From NCBI RefSeq assembly GCF_000506865.1, contig NZ_AYSV01000088.1, forward strand, positions 1-45,033: a stretch of DNA of 45,033 nt, in the 5' to 3' direction. A program made the position numbers and the translations under genes. The DNA is from Pelistega indica (GTDB lineage Bacteria; Pseudomonadota; Gammaproteobacteria; Burkholderiales; Burkholderiaceae_B). A model generated the notes under the pieces. That model had not been told where the DNA came from. It saw only the letters and a program-made list of their open reading frames with translations, and did no database searches. Positions 31,244 through 41,572 of the stretch are shown in pieces (position 1 is the stretch's first letter; the number at the start of each line of letters is the position of its first letter).

Positions 31244-31992
31244 AATATTTCCTTTGTACGTAATTTTTCCGGTAATAAGTCCGGAGGTAAATCATTTAAC
31301 GATAACAATATACGTTGAGGTTCTTCCAATGCTTGAAACGCCTCCAATGTAATCGCATCACTTAATTTAAATGGTCCGACTGAGGTTCTTCTCAACGCAC
31401 GCAAATGTGCAAAACAACCTAAGGCACGACCTATATCCTGTGCAAGGGTACGAATATAAGTACCTTTGCTGCAAAAAATATCTAATACCACTTCTTTCTC
31501 AGAAAAAGTCACTATAGATATGTCATATATAACAACTTTTCGGGGCGCTCTTTCTAACTCAATGCCTTGACGAGCATACTCATAGAGTGGTTTACCATCT
31601 CGCTTTAAAGCAGAATACATAGGGGGTATCTGCTCTATTTCACCTACAAACTGAGGAATAATAGTATTTAACTGCTCTTTCGTAATTCCTGTAAAAGTTG
31701 AACAGTGTTGTACAACCTCTCCAGTTAAGTCTCCTGAGTCAGTTTCACTTCCTAAAGTCAATGTGGCTCTATAGCTTTTATCTACATTAAGCATTGCACC
31801 ACAAATTTTAGTCGCTTTACCAAAGCAACAAATTAAGAGACCTGTAGCAAACGGATCTAAGGTTCCAGTATGACCTGCTTTTTTTGCATCAAGTTTACGA
31901 CGAGCTCGTTGAAGTGCAAAATTACTTGATCCACCCTCTGGTTTATCAAGTAATAGAACGCCATCAATATCTTGTCCTTTTCTTTTCCCCAT
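31240..31992 (-). CDS. truB: tRNA pseudouridine(55) synthase
   Basis: Makes pseudouridine 55 in the T-loop of tRNAs. Length 250 residues, shorter than E. coli TruB (314) and lacking most of a C-terminal PUA domain. Catalytic Asp in [12 protein letters not shown]; also [24 protein letters not shown] and [15 protein letters not shown]. Sits between rbfA and typA in the operon. Confidence 0.95.
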   Translation of the reverse strand: MGKRKGQDIDGVLLLDKPEGGSSNFALQRARRKLDAKKAGHTGTLDPFATGLLICCFGKATKICGAMLNVDKSYRATLTLGSETDSGDLTGEVVQHCSTFTGITKEQLNTIIPQFVGEIEQIPPMYSALKRDGKPLYEYARQGIELERAPRKVVIYDISIVTFSEKEVVLDIFCSKGTYIRTLAQDIGRALGCFAHLRALRRTSVGPFKLSDAITLEAFQALEEPQRILLSLNDLPPDLLPEKLRTKEIL

Positions 31993-32031
31993 ACTACGTT
32001 GACACCTTAGTCTAGTCTAAGCATAAAATAG

Positions 32032-32445
32032 TTAGCCTCGAATTTTAGGGGGTTCAAAATTGGGAATATCACCCTCATCAGGAAAATCTTCTGGATGATT
32101 AGCACGATCAATCAGTCTACTCATCTCAATCCCATGTGCTAATTGATTATCATGATGAAAATGTAGGGTAGGTACAGTATGAATGTGCAACATTTTGAAT
32201 AGCAATGAATGTAAATATCCTGCTTTTTCATTTAGTGCAGCAGTTGCTTCCTCAGGCTCTGCACCTAATACCGTAAAAAAGACTTTTGCATGGGCATAGT
32301 CCGGACTTAACTCTACTCCAGTCAGTGTAATTAACCCTGAGCGAGTTCCTAGCTCCCGTTGAATTAATTGGGCTAAATCTTTTTGAATTTGGTCAGCTAG
32401 TCGAATATTACGACTAGCTGGTGCTTTATTTTTATGTCGACTCAT
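32032..32445 (-). CDS. rbfA: 30S ribosome-binding factor A
   Basis: Late 30S maturation factor needed for 16S rRNA 5' processing and cold growth. Length 137 residues with a KH-like fold: [40 protein letters not shown], and [12 protein letters not shown]. It starts 8 nt after the infB stop. Confidence 0.95.
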   Translation of the reverse strand: MSRHKNKAPASRNIRLADQIQKDLAQLIQRELGTRSGLITLTGVELSPDYAHAKVFFTVLGAEPEEATAALNEKAGYLHSLLFKMLHIHTVPTLHFHHDNQLAHGIEMSRLIDRANHPEDFPDEGDIPNFEPPKIRG

Positions 32446-32452
32446 AACTTAT

Positions 32453-35384
32453 CTATAAAGTACGGGCAATTTCACGAATTTCGAAGACTTCGAATTGGTC
32501 ACCAATTTCAATATCATTTTGACCACGTAAAGAAATACCACAATCAAAGCCTGATTTGACTTCTTTAGCATCGTCTTTGAAACGTTTTAGTGAATCTAAA
32601 GATCCCGTCCAGATGACAACATTGTTACGTAATTGACGAACTTGAGCATCACGACGTACAAGTCCTTCTAGAACCATACATCCCGCAACGGTACCAATAC
32701 GAGAAATACGATAAACCTCTCGCACATCTACTAAACCAATAATTTCTTCGCGTTTTTCTGGCGCTAACATGCCAGATAAAGCACTCTTCACTTCATCTAC
32801 AGCATCATAAATAATATTATAGTAGCGAATATCAATACCATTGTGCTCTGCCAATTTCTTAGCATTTTGGTCGGCACGTACATTAAACCCAATAATAACT
32901 GCTTGAGAGGCAATCGCTAAGTTCACATCACTCTCTGAAATACCACCTACGGCTGCATGCACAACTTGTACACGCACCTCATCACCGGAAAGTTTCAATA
33001 AGGATTGAGCCAATGCTTCTTGAGAACCTTGTACATCGGTTTTGATAATCAAAGAAAGTGTTTTCACACCATCTGTCGCCGTACCATTTAGAATATTTTC
33101 TAAATTCTGTGCTTGTTGTTTAGCCAATTTCACATCACGGAATTTACCTTGACGGAACAAAGCGATTTCACGTGCTTTACGCTCATCTAGCAGAACTTGA
33201 ACCTCATCACCAGCGGCAGGTACTTCTGTTAAACCTTGAATTTCAACTGGATACGAAGGACCTGCTTGATCAATATTGCGACCATGTTCATCTTGCATGG
33301 CACGAACACGACCAAAAGTAGCTCCTGCCAGTAATGCATCACCACGTTTTAAAGTACCACTTTGAACAAGAATTGTCGCTACTGGACCACGTCCTTTATC
33401 TAGACGTGCCTCAATCACAATTCCCTTGGCCGGGGCATCAACAGGCGCTTTTAGCTCAAGAATTTCAGCCTGTAATAATACATTTTCAAGTAAATCATCA
33501 ATACCTTGGCCTGTTTTAGCTGAGACAGGAACGAATGGTACATCGCCACCATATTCCTCAGGAACAACCTCTTCTGCAACTAACTCTTGTTTGACACGTT
33601 CAGGGTTTGCTTCTGGTTTATCAATTTTGTTAATGGCAACTACAAGAGGCACTCCAGCTGCTTTGGCATGATGAATCGCCTCACGTGTTTGTGGCATAAC
33701 ACCGTCATCAGCTGCTACTACAAGAATAACAATATCAGTTGCCTTGGCACCACGTGCACGCATAGCCGTAAAGGCCTCATGTCCTGGCGTATCAAGGAAT
33801 GTGACTACACCACCTTCTGTTTGTACTCGATAAGCACCAATATGTTGGGTAATACCACCTGCTTCCCCTGAAGCAACTTTAGCACGACGAATATAGTCTA
33901 AAAGTGATGTTTTACCATGGTCAACGTGTCCCATCACAGTAACAACTGGCGCACGTGGCAATGCTTCACTCTCTTGGACTGTGCCTTCATCGGCTAAGAA
34001 GGCTTCTGGGTCATCCAGTTTTGCTTGAACAGCTGTATGACCAAACTCTTCAACCACAATCATGGCTGTGTCTTGATCTAATACTTGGTTAATAGTCACC
34101 ATCTGACCTAGCATCATCAATTTCTTGATAACTTCAGTCGCTTTAACAGACATCTTGTGTGCTAAGTCCGCCACAGTAATCGTTTCTGGCACATGAATTT
34201 CACGTGCAATAAATTCAATTACCTGTGGTTGTTGGCGTTGTTCTTGTTGCTGTTTATTTTTGTTTTTATTGCGACTACCACCTGCTCTCCAGCCGTCCTC
34301 ATCACCACCTAAGCCATGACTACGTTTGTCATTATTGGCTGATTTTTTACTGCTACGAGCGCCATCATTCCAGTTCTTTTCAACATCCGTATTTTTCTTA
34401 GCTGATGCTTTAACATCTTTTTTGCCTAATTTTTTAGTTACGCCATCTGGATTAATCGCCTCAATAGGCTCTGCCTTAACAGTACGAGCTGGTTTACGTA
34501 ATAAATCACGGATAGCAGCAGCCTCATGCTCAACTTTTTGACGAGCATTTTCACGATCAGCTGAAGAGTGCTGTGGTTTGTTGCTAGTTGATGATTTGTT
34601 ATTTTGTTCGAATTTTGGTTTATCCGATTTTGGCTTATTAAATTGATTTTTATGCTCAGGCTTACGCTCTTGTCTATAACCAGATGTTTTATTTTCTGAT
34701 TTAGCTGTTTGTGAGTTGGGCTTACGAGCCTGAGTATCATCAGCCACTTTAGCGCTTGTTTCTTTAACTGATTCTTTATTAGCATCAACTTTTGGAGCTT
34801 CTTTACTATCTTGTTTGGATGTTTCTGCCTTTGTCGGTTCTTGCTTTGGTGATTCAGTCTTTGATACATCAGCAACTGATGCGTTCTCTGTTTCTGCTAT
34901 TGCCGCTACTTTTCCAGTAGATGCCATTACAGGTGCTGTTGACTCCTGTTCATTCACAATTGTCTCTGCTGCCTTAGTAGCAACATTAGTTTTTTCTATA
35001 GCAACTTGTTTTTTCAGCCTCAACCACTGCTGAAGGTGGTTCAGCAGTAACTTTTGCTTCTTCTTTTTGAGCAGCAGCTTTAATTTGCTCTTTTGTAATT
35101 TCGGGAGAAACAACTACTCGTTTTTTGCGTACTTCTACCTGAACTTTTGATCCGTCAGCTTGACGAATTTCAGAGACTTTTTTACGCGTTAACGTAATTT
35201 TTTTCTTCTCTTTACTTTCACCGTGATCATTTTTAAGCATTTTATAGAGTTTCGCTTTATCTTCTTCCGTCACAACATCATCTGCCGACTTAATCTTTGA
35301 GCCAGCAAGACGTAGTTGCTCAAGCAATACGTCTGTGGATAGTTTAATTTCTTCAGCAAACTGTGAAACAGTGGTATTTGGCAT
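32453..35384 (-). CDS. infB: Translation initiation factor IF-2, frameshifted in the N-terminal linker
   Basis: GTPase that brings fMet-tRNA to the ribosome. From ATG 35384 the IF2-N domain ([20 protein letters not shown]) and a charged linker read to a stop at 34986. One surplus T in the T6 run at 35009-35014 (A6 in the gene) causes this; with five A's the frame goes on as [16 protein letters not shown] into the long Lys/Glu/Ala linker, then a second IF2-N domain ([20 protein letters not shown]), the G domain ([47 protein letters not shown]) and C1/C2. Restored length is about 976 residues. An internal start could give a shorter IF2 isoform. A sequencing indel is the simplest cause. Confidence 0.93.
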
Positions 35385-35436
35385 TCGGTTCTCTTTTCTA
35401 ACAACTAAAATAATTTATATAACTAATGAGTACATC

Positions 35437-36909
35437 TTACTCAAACCAATGAGCTCTGGCTTCGAGAATAATTTGTCCTGCATCATCTTCTGAAATAGAC
35501 AATAACTCTGCCAGTTCATCACTTGCTAACTCAGCAAGATCATCTCTGGTTTTAATATTGGCTGCTACTAACTTAGCAATTTTCTCAGCATCTAAGCCTT
35601 TTAAGCCCACTAAGTCTTGAGCACTTTCAACAGCTTCTTCACGTGCAATAGCCTCTGTTAATAAAGCCGCACGTGCACGACTACGCAATTCAGCTACTAA
35701 ATCCTCATCAAAGCCCTCAATGTCGAGTAACTCTTGTTCTGGAACATAAGCAACTTCTTCTAAGCCACTAAAGCCCTCTTCAATCAAAATAGATGCCACT
35801 TCTTCATCAACATCTAATTTTTCTTCGAACAATTTCAATAATTTTGAGTCTTCTTCGGCTTTACGATTTTTGCTTTCTTCTGGCGTCATGATATTAATTT
35901 GCCAGCCTGTTAACTCAGAGGCTAGACGTACATTTTGACCTCTAGTACCAATAGCTTTAGCTAGATTCTCATCATCAACGACAACATCCATCGTCTTTTT
36001 ATCTTCTTCTACAACAATAGACTCTACTTGTGCAGGTGCTAACGCTGAAATAACAAACTCCGCAGGAACATCAGACCAAAGAACGATATCCACTTGTTCG
36101 CCACCTAACTCATTACGAACAGCACTTACACGTGAACCACGCATACCCACGCAAGTACCAATAGGGTCAATACGTTTATCATAAGCAACTACAGCAATTT
36201 TGGCACGAATACCGGGGTCACGAGCAGCCGCTTTAATTTCAAGCAAGCCTTGTTCAATTTCTGGTACTTCATTTTCAAATAATTCACGAATAAATTCAGG
36301 CGCAGTACGAGAAAGAATTACTTGTTGTCCACGTAAATTATGATCAACGGTTTCTACCCATGCGCGCACTCTATCACCTGTACGTAGATTCTCTTTTGGA
36401 ATCATTGATGCACGAGGTAAACGAGCCTCAATTTTACCGATTTCAACAATCGCATCACCTTTATCCATGCGTTTAATCGTGCCAGAGACGATACTATCAC
36501 CACGCTCCAAGAATTCATTTAATACTTGCTCACGCTCAGCATCACGAATGCGTTGTAAGATAGCTTGTTTTGCCACTTGTGCACCGATGCGTCCAAAATC
36601 CTCGATTTCTAGCTCTTCTTCAATGTATTCACCAACTTGAATACCCGGTTTGATTTCTTGCGCATCAGACAATAACTCTTGGCGCTCAGGCTCTTGTAAA
36701 CCAGCCTCATCAGGAACAACTAACCAACGACGCACCCCAGTGTGGGCACCTGTCTGACGATTAATTGTTACAACAATGTCCACATCTTCTTTAAAACGCT
36801 TCTTCATTGCTGATGCTAATGCACCCTCTAAAGCCGTAAATACGATATCTGCTGGTACGTTTTTTTCGTGCGCTAATGCATCAACAAAATGGAGGATCTC
36901 ACGACTCAT
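35437..36909 (-). CDS. nusA: Transcription termination/antitermination protein NusA
   Basis: RNA-polymerase-binding factor controlling pausing, termination and antitermination. Length 490 residues: NusA-N domain, S1 (about 135-200; [21 protein letters not shown] overview), two KH domains ([34 protein letters not shown]), and two C-terminal acidic repeats ([39 protein letters not shown]). Its start overlaps the rimP stop by 4 nt. A hairpin leader before rimP suggests that NusA may control its own operon. Confidence 0.97.
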   Translation of the reverse strand: MSREILHFVDALAHEKNVPADIVFTALEGALASAMKKRFKEDVDIVVTINRQTGAHTGVRRWLVVPDEAGLQEPERQELLSDAQEIKPGIQVGEYIEEELEIEDFGRIGAQVAKQAILQRIRDAEREQVLNEFLERGDSIVSGTIKRMDKGDAIVEIGKIEARLPRASMIPKENLRTGDRVRAWVETVDHNLRGQQVILSRTAPEFIRELFENEVPEIEQGLLEIKAAARDPGIRAKIAVVAYDKRIDPIGTCVGMRGSRVSAVRNELGGEQVDIVLWSDVPAEFVISALAPAQVESIVVEEDKKTMDVVVDDENLAKAIGTRGQNVRLASELTGWQINIMTPEESKNRKAEEDSKLLKLFEEKLDVDEEVASILIEEGFSGLEEVAYVPEQELLDIEGFDEDLVAELRSRARAALLTEAIAREEAVESAQDLVGLKGLDAEKIAKLVAANIKTRDDLAELASDELAELLSISEDDAGQIILEARAHWFE

Positions 36910-37376
36910 TTCTTTTTACCTTTGAAATCTAATACAGGATCAAGCTTAGCTTTATCAACATCTTCATAAGCAAACTCAATCACTTTGGTTTCGTTCTTTT
37001 TTTCTTCAAACGTTAAATTAAACACATTTGCTTGCCCTTCTTTAAGGGATAAAATCCCATTAAATACCTTGCGATTATCAATGGGTGTATGCAATTTAAC
37101 TTCTATTTTTTCTCCTGCAAATCGTTGAAAATCTGCAAGATGACGAAGTGGACGATCCACACCTGGCGATCCCACTTCTAAGCGTTTGTAGTCGATATTC
37201 TCAACTTCATAAACACGTGATAATAATCGCGACACTTGTTCGCAATCCTCAATATTGACTCCACCCTCTTTGTCTATCGTAATTCTCAATAGACCAAGAG
37301 CAGCTCTTTCCACATCAATTAGTTCAACACCAAGACCAGCAATTGCTTGCTCAGTTAATGTATATAAATCAGCCAT
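36906..37376 (-). CDS. rimP: Ribosome maturation factor RimP
   Basis: 30S subunit assembly factor, first gene of the operon. Length 156 residues: [40 protein letters not shown], and [20 protein letters not shown], the RimP signature. ATG 37376 has no Shine-Dalgarno; the nine preceding bases are AATATTTTT, directly after the T run of a terminator-like hairpin. Confidence 0.95.
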   Translation of the reverse strand: MADLYTLTEQAIAGLGVELIDVERAALGLLRITIDKEGGVNIEDCEQVSRLLSRVYEVENIDYKRLEVGSPGVDRPLRHLADFQRFAGEKIEVKLHTPIDNRKVFNGILSLKEGQANVFNLTFEEKKNETKVIEFAYEDVDKAKLDPVLDFKGKKK

Positions 37377-37385
37377 AAAAATATT

Positions 37386-37411
37386 AAAAAAAAATGGGCT
37401 GAACAGCCCAT
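37386..37411 (-). terminator. Terminator-like hairpin directly before the rimP start
   Basis: Minus strand: ATGGGCT, GTTC loop, AGCCCAT, then a run of eight T's ending 9 nt before the rimP ATG. It is inside the leader made by the promoter at 37503-37531, so it looks like an attenuator, though it would also stop transcription coming from rluB. Confidence 0.75.
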
Positions 37412-37424
37412 CATTTTAAAAATG

Positions 37425-37441
37425 AGGTGAATGAATCACCT
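37425..37441 (-). promoter_or_regulatory. Second leader hairpin upstream of rimP
   Basis: AGGTGA / TCACCT, 6 bp with a 5-nt loop, followed on the minus strand by CATTTTT. With the next hairpin it makes a tandem pair; a weaker TTTTGCA-A-TGCAAAA dyad lies at 37472-37486. Confidence 0.55.
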
Positions 37442-37502
37442 ATCAAAGCACTTCAAAATTTCGCAACACTCTTTTGCAATGCAAAATTTTAATTTCTGGT
37501 AA

Positions 37503-37531
37503 ATTGTACCCGAAATTTCTTTTATTTTCAA
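37503..37531 (-). promoter_or_regulatory. Sigma70 promoter of the rimP-nusA-infB-rbfA-truB-typA operon
   Basis: On the minus strand TTGAAA, 17-nt spacer, TACAAT: one of the best promoter matches in the window. It predicts a leader of about 120 nt before rimP. Confidence 0.78.
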
Positions 37532-37615
37532 GCAATAAGCAAAATTCTCTATTAATGTGTTGGCATTCTTTGACACCCAACTACATTCAAAGAGGCAGCC
37601 AAGTATATTTAAAAA

Positions 37616-39244
37616 TTACCTCATTTTTTTAGGTCGAGGCGACAAAAAGCCCAACTGAGACTCATGTGCATTTTGTCCCTTGGGTTGCCAATCATCTCTT
37701 GTACGAGAAGATTTTTTACCCCCTAAATAAGAGGAACGGGATGTTTTATTAGCTTTTTTAGCGGTACGCACACCATCTGTTGTTCTATCGTAGGTAGTAG
37801 AATTACCAGACAAACCACCTCTTCTTGTGCGAGACCCATTTCGCAATGGTTGACCACTACGACGAGTATAGACACTAAATTCTGATGCTACATCAACAGC
37901 ATTTTCATACCCCGGAGGCATGGCATTATCGTGAGAAATACGACGAGGGGCGCGACCAACCCTTTTCCCTTTACCTGATTTTTCTTCGGTATCAACTGGT
38001 CTATTCAAACCTAGTTGCTCCATTAAGGCTAATACAATAGTCGCATCTAATTCCTCCCAACGTCCACGGCGAAGATTGCGAGGAAGTGATATATCACCAA
38101 AACGCGAACGAATCAGACGACTCACTAGCAAACCAACAGCCTCAAACATGCGACGGACTTCACGATTTCTACCCTCATTAATCGTTACTCTATACCAACG
38201 ATTACTACCTTCACCACCAATAAAGTCCAGACAACCAAATGCCGCCATACCATCATCTAACTGAATACCTTGCAATAATTGTTGACGTTGCTCTTCAGTC
38301 ATTTCACCCAAAACACGTACCGCATATTCACGTTCGCTACCGTAACGTGGATGCATTAAACGATTGGCTAAATCACCAGAAGTTGTAAAAATCAATAAGC
38401 CTTCGGTATTCAGGTCTAAACGCCCTACGGAAACCCATTTACCTGTTTTCATTTTAGGTAACCGTGAAAAAACAGTCGCCCTATTCTCTGGATCATCCAT
38501 CGTAACAATTTCACCAGCAGGTTTATGATAAAGAATAACTCGAGGAGGACGATTTGCTTTAGGGCGAGCCACTAGACGTCCATTGACACGAACAACATCC
38601 TCAAGACTTACGCGCTGTCCAATATGAGCTGGCTCACCATTGACGGAAACACGGCCTTGCAAAATCAATTCTTCCATATCACGACGTGAACCCACACCAG
38701 CATCTGCCAACACCTTGTGTAATTTAGGCATCACTTGATCAGAGCCTAAGAATTTACCTAAGCGCTTTTCTAATGGGTCATGTTTTTTATCAAGATAAGA
38801 AAAAACTTGATTTTGTTCCTTTTCGGAAACTTCTTCGGCTAACAATAAATCAGCATTACTAATACTGTCGTCTTCAAATGAAGGGATAGTATCACTACTA
38901 AATTTATCTTTTTTACGGCTAGTTTTGCGAGGTGTTTTTCTTGTTCTAGCTGGTTTTTCTTCACTTGTCTCAACAGCGACTGATGCTTCTTGTGAAGATA
39001 ATTTTCTGGAGGATCGAGGTGCTCGTTTAGGTTTACTAACTACTTCCGCTTGCTCAACAGAGACTATCTCTGTATTCAATTCTGCTATCACGCTTTCATT
39101 ATCTGTATTTTTATCAGCAGGATTAACCCGACGTCGTCTGAACGGCGTGCGTAATTTACGCCCTTTTTTGCCTATTTGCTCTGTTTGCGTCTGGTCATTA
39201 GCGACACTTTCAATATTTGACGTTTCTTCGTTTTCGTCCATCAT
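37616..39244 (-). CDS. rluB: 23S rRNA pseudouridine synthase RluB, with long basic extensions
   Basis: Modifies 23S rRNA uridine 2605 (E. coli numbering). Length 542 residues against about 290 in E. coli. The S4 domain ([20 protein letters not shown]) begins near residue 178; the catalytic Asp is in [13 protein letters not shown]; then [15 protein letters not shown]. The first 170 residues are a Lys/Arg/Glu/Ser-rich extension and the last 130 are Arg/Gly/Ser-rich ([22 protein letters not shown]), as often seen in betaproteobacterial RluB. It follows scpB by 37 nt. Confidence 0.92.
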   Translation of the reverse strand: MMDENEETSNIESVANDQTQTEQIGKKGRKLRTPFRRRRVNPADKNTDNESVIAELNTEIVSVEQAEVVSKPKRAPRSSRKLSSQEASVAVETSEEKPARTRKTPRKTSRKKDKFSSDTIPSFEDDSISNADLLLAEEVSEKEQNQVFSYLDKKHDPLEKRLGKFLGSDQVMPKLHKVLADAGVGSRRDMEELILQGRVSVNGEPAHIGQRVSLEDVVRVNGRLVARPKANRPPRVILYHKPAGEIVTMDDPENRATVFSRLPKMKTGKWVSVGRLDLNTEGLLIFTTSGDLANRLMHPRYGSEREYAVRVLGEMTEEQRQQLLQGIQLDDGMAAFGCLDFIGGEGSNRWYRVTINEGRNREVRRMFEAVGLLVSRLIRSRFGDISLPRNLRRGRWEELDATIVLALMEQLGLNRPVDTEEKSGKGKRVGRAPRRISHDNAMPPGYENAVDVASEFSVYTRRSGQPLRNGSRTRRGGLSGNSTTYDRTTDGVRTAKKANKTSRSSYLGGKKSSRTRDDWQPKGQNAHESQLGFLSPRPKKMR

Positions 39245-39281
39245 TCTCTACCGCCTCAAAATGAATTGAGGTCTTTGTTTG

Positions 39282-40064
39282 TTAGTCCAAGAAATTCTTG
39301 TTATCTTGATTGTCGTCATCATCAATAGGTTGCGTGGATTCATCATTCTTTAATGAATCATTTTCACCTTCTCTAGCAGTATTTTCACTAGCATCACCAG
39401 TAGGCTCAAGCGTTGGCTCTTTTACCATATCAGATATCACTTCGCCTTCTGTTGTGTCAGCCTCCTGTTCTTCATGGGGCAAAGACAATTGAGGTGATTG
39501 CTCTTGTAGTAATTGGGCTAACGTTGGATCATTTGAGAGCATATCTGGATTAGTTTCAAGCTCTGGCAATTGTGCCAAAGATTTTAATCCCATATCATCA
39601 AGAAAATGCTTTGTTGTCCCAAATAATGCAGGTCGGCCTGGTCCCTCTCGATGACCAATAACCTCAATCCAATCCCTATCTTCCAAGGTTTTTATAATCT
39701 GTGAAGAAACAGAAACACCACGAATATCCTCAATATCCCCTCTAGTAACAGGTTGACGCCAAGCAATAATTGCTAAGGTTTCCATTACAGCGCGTGAATA
39801 TTTAGGAGGTTTTTCAGGATTTAGACGTTCAAGATACTTTTGCATATCTGGGCGACTTTGAAAACGCCACCCACTTGCAAGTTCCACTAATTCTAACCCT
39901 TTATTTTCCCATTGGCTCTGTAAATTTAATAATTGTTGTTTTATAGCATCATTTGAGACCGCATCCACCTCAGCAAAAAGCTTTGCTAACTCTGCCACTT
40001 TCATTGGCTCATTAGCACATAAAAGTGCTGTTTCAATGACTTTAGAGATTAAATCCTCTTCCAT
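39282..40064 (-). CDS. scpB: Segregation and condensation protein B
   Basis: Subunit of the SMC-ScpA-ScpB condensin-like complex. Length 260 residues. Two winged helices: [20 protein letters not shown] onward, and [20 protein letters not shown] with [20 protein letters not shown], then [18 protein letters not shown]. The last 90 residues are an acidic, disordered tail. No scpA is in the window. Followed by rluB, a common pair. Confidence 0.93.
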   Translation of the reverse strand: MEEDLISKVIETALLCANEPMKVAELAKLFAEVDAVSNDAIKQQLLNLQSQWENKGLELVELASGWRFQSRPDMQKYLERLNPEKPPKYSRAVMETLAIIAWRQPVTRGDIEDIRGVSVSSQIIKTLEDRDWIEVIGHREGPGRPALFGTTKHFLDDMGLKSLAQLPELETNPDMLSNDPTLAQLLQEQSPQLSLPHEEQEADTTEGEVISDMVKEPTLEPTGDASENTAREGENDSLKNDESTQPIDDDDNQDNKNFLD

Positions 40065-40097
40065 ATTGGTCTCTTTTTAAAAATTTTCATAAAACAC

Positions 40098-40127
40098 TTG
40101 CATAAAGTATATCATTAATTATATAAT
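40098..40127 (+). promoter_or_regulatory. Promoter of tRNA-fMet
   Basis: TTGCAT, 18-nt spacer, TATAAT; the tRNA begins 13 nt later. The -35 box is the same hexamer as in the tRNA-Asn promoter. Confidence 0.75.
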
Positions 40128-40139
40128 AATTCTTTCTGA

Positions 40140-40216
<77 letters not shown>

Positions 40217-40313
40217 TCGTTAAATATTGTTGATTAGTTAGCAATTTACTAGCAGATGTCCAAATATGGGCATATACTCTACAATAAGTGATGGTACAGC
40301 TCCAAGATATTCT

Positions 40314-40345
40314 AAAAAGCAGGTCTGATTTTATCAGTCCTGCTT
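40314..40345 (+). terminator. Intrinsic terminator downstream of tRNA-fMet
   Basis: AGCAGG-TCTGA, TTTTA loop region, TCAGT-CCTGCT, followed by TTTTTATTTTG and preceded by five A's. About 100 nt after the tRNA, so the transcript has a trailer; it may also stop minus-strand transcription. Confidence 0.8.
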
Positions 40346-40439
40346 TTTATTTTGTCTGGCTACTTATCACTGTACTTTATAAAGCTTCTCAATATAGTCG
40401 CTCAAAAAGACTTGTTGATTGCTGATCACCTCTTATATT

Positions 40440-40470
40440 CTCCCGTAACTTGATAAGTCGTCTACGGGAG
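40440..40470. repeat. Inverted repeat at the 3' end of the TRAP operon
   Basis: CTCCCGTA (40440-40447) and TACGGGAG (40463-40470), perfect 8 bp, with a nested ACTT/AAGT. No T run follows on the minus strand, so it is a poor intrinsic terminator; it could protect the dctP mRNA end or bind a protein. Confidence 0.55.
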
Positions 40471-40522
40471 ATAAACAAAATTGCATTAAAAACCAATCTT
40501 CATTAACTTAGAAAAATACTAC

Positions 40523-41563
40523 CTATTTTTTACGATTTTCAATATCTTTTAGAGCTAAATCAATCAAATCAGCACCAATGCGATCTTTCCATTTAGCAAA
40601 AACAGGCTGCGTTGCTTTAACAAAAGCTTGATACTCTTCTGCTGTTAGTGAGACTACTTCTACTCCTTGACCTTGAATATCTTTAATTAAACCATCATCA
40701 CCTGGTGAAATTCCTTTGCGAGCAATAGCAATCTCTTGTTTACCAGCATCAATAGCCGCTTGACGGACAATTTCACGATCTTCTTTAGACCAAGAATTCC
40801 ATACCTCTTTATTAACCACAAAAACTAAAGGATCATTTACATAATTCCAAAGTGTTAAATATTTTTGACCCACATTATAAAGTTTAGAGCCATTATAAAT
40901 AGCCAGTGGGTTTTCTTGTCCATCAACCGCTTTACTTGCTAAAGCTGGTTGAGCATCTGCCCAGCTCATTTGCACTGGATTAGCACCTAATGCCGTAAAG
41001 GTATCCATAAACAATGGTGAACCTACCACTCGTAATTTTAATCCTTTTAAATCTTCTGGTTTACGAATCGCTTGTTTAGAATTACTCACTTGACGATAAC
41101 CATTTTCACCCCATGCAAGAGGAATCACACCTGCTTTTTCAATTCGTTCAAAGATCTTTTTACCAACCTCTCCCTGCGTTAAAGCATCCACTGCTGCATA
41201 ATCAGGCATTAAAAAAGGCATTGAAAACAAATTTAACTCTTTAATCTGTGGTGACCAGTTAATTGTCGAACCAACAGCCACATCAATAATACCTTGTCGA
41301 ATAGCCGGAAACTCTCGTGTTTGATCTCCTTGTACAAGTGAAGTACCCGGATAAATCTTGAATTTAATGCGACCTTGTGTACGTTCACTGACTAAGTTAG
41401 ACCAAATTTCAGTAGCTTGCCCCCATGGAAAAGTCGTATTTACCACTAATGATAATTTATATTCATCCTTATATTTACCTTCAGCATGAACTATTGGTGA
41501 TAGTGCCACCATACCCATCATTAATGTAGCACCTAAGCATAATTGTTTAACTATTTTTCTCAT
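40523..41563 (-). CDS. dctP: TRAP transporter solute-binding protein (DctP type)
   Basis: Periplasmic receptor for an organic acid. Length 346 residues with a signal peptide (LCLGATLMMGMVALSPIVHA, cut before EGKYKDE). DctP features: TTFPWGQATEIWSNLVSERT, GTSLVQGDQTREFPAIRQG, and the ligand-binding Arg region LKGLKLRVVGSPLF. AAGGAGAT precedes ATG 41563, 9 nt after dctM. Third gene of dctQ-dctM-dctP. Ligand unknown; C4-dicarboxylates or other carboxylates are usual. Confidence 0.92.
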   Translation of the reverse strand: MRKIVKQLCLGATLMMGMVALSPIVHAEGKYKDEYKLSLVVNTTFPWGQATEIWSNLVSERTQGRIKFKIYPGTSLVQGDQTREFPAIRQGIIDVAVGSTINWSPQIKELNLFSMPFLMPDYAAVDALTQGEVGKKIFERIEKAGVIPLAWGENGYRQVSNSKQAIRKPEDLKGLKLRVVGSPLFMDTFTALGANPVQMSWADAQPALASKAVDGQENPLAIYNGSKLYNVGQKYLTLWNYVNDPLVFVVNKEVWNSWSKEDREIVRQAAIDAGKQEIAIARKGISPGDDGLIKDIQGQGVEVVSLTAEEYQAFVKATQPVFAKWKDRIGADLIDLALKDIENRKK

Positions 41564-41572
41564 GTTATCTCC

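Larger units (their letters stand above)
40217..40522. other. Gap between tRNA-fMet and the TRAP operon
   Basis: Holds the terminator at 40314-40345 and the inverted repeat at 40440-40470, listed separately. Elsewhere (40217-40313 and 40351-40439) I see no ORF or RNA gene. Confidence 0.6.

Noticed and set aside
33334-35033. Plus-strand ORFs over infB
   Set aside because: They lie opposite a strongly conserved IF-2 coding frame and have no homology that I recognise; they are antisense shadows.
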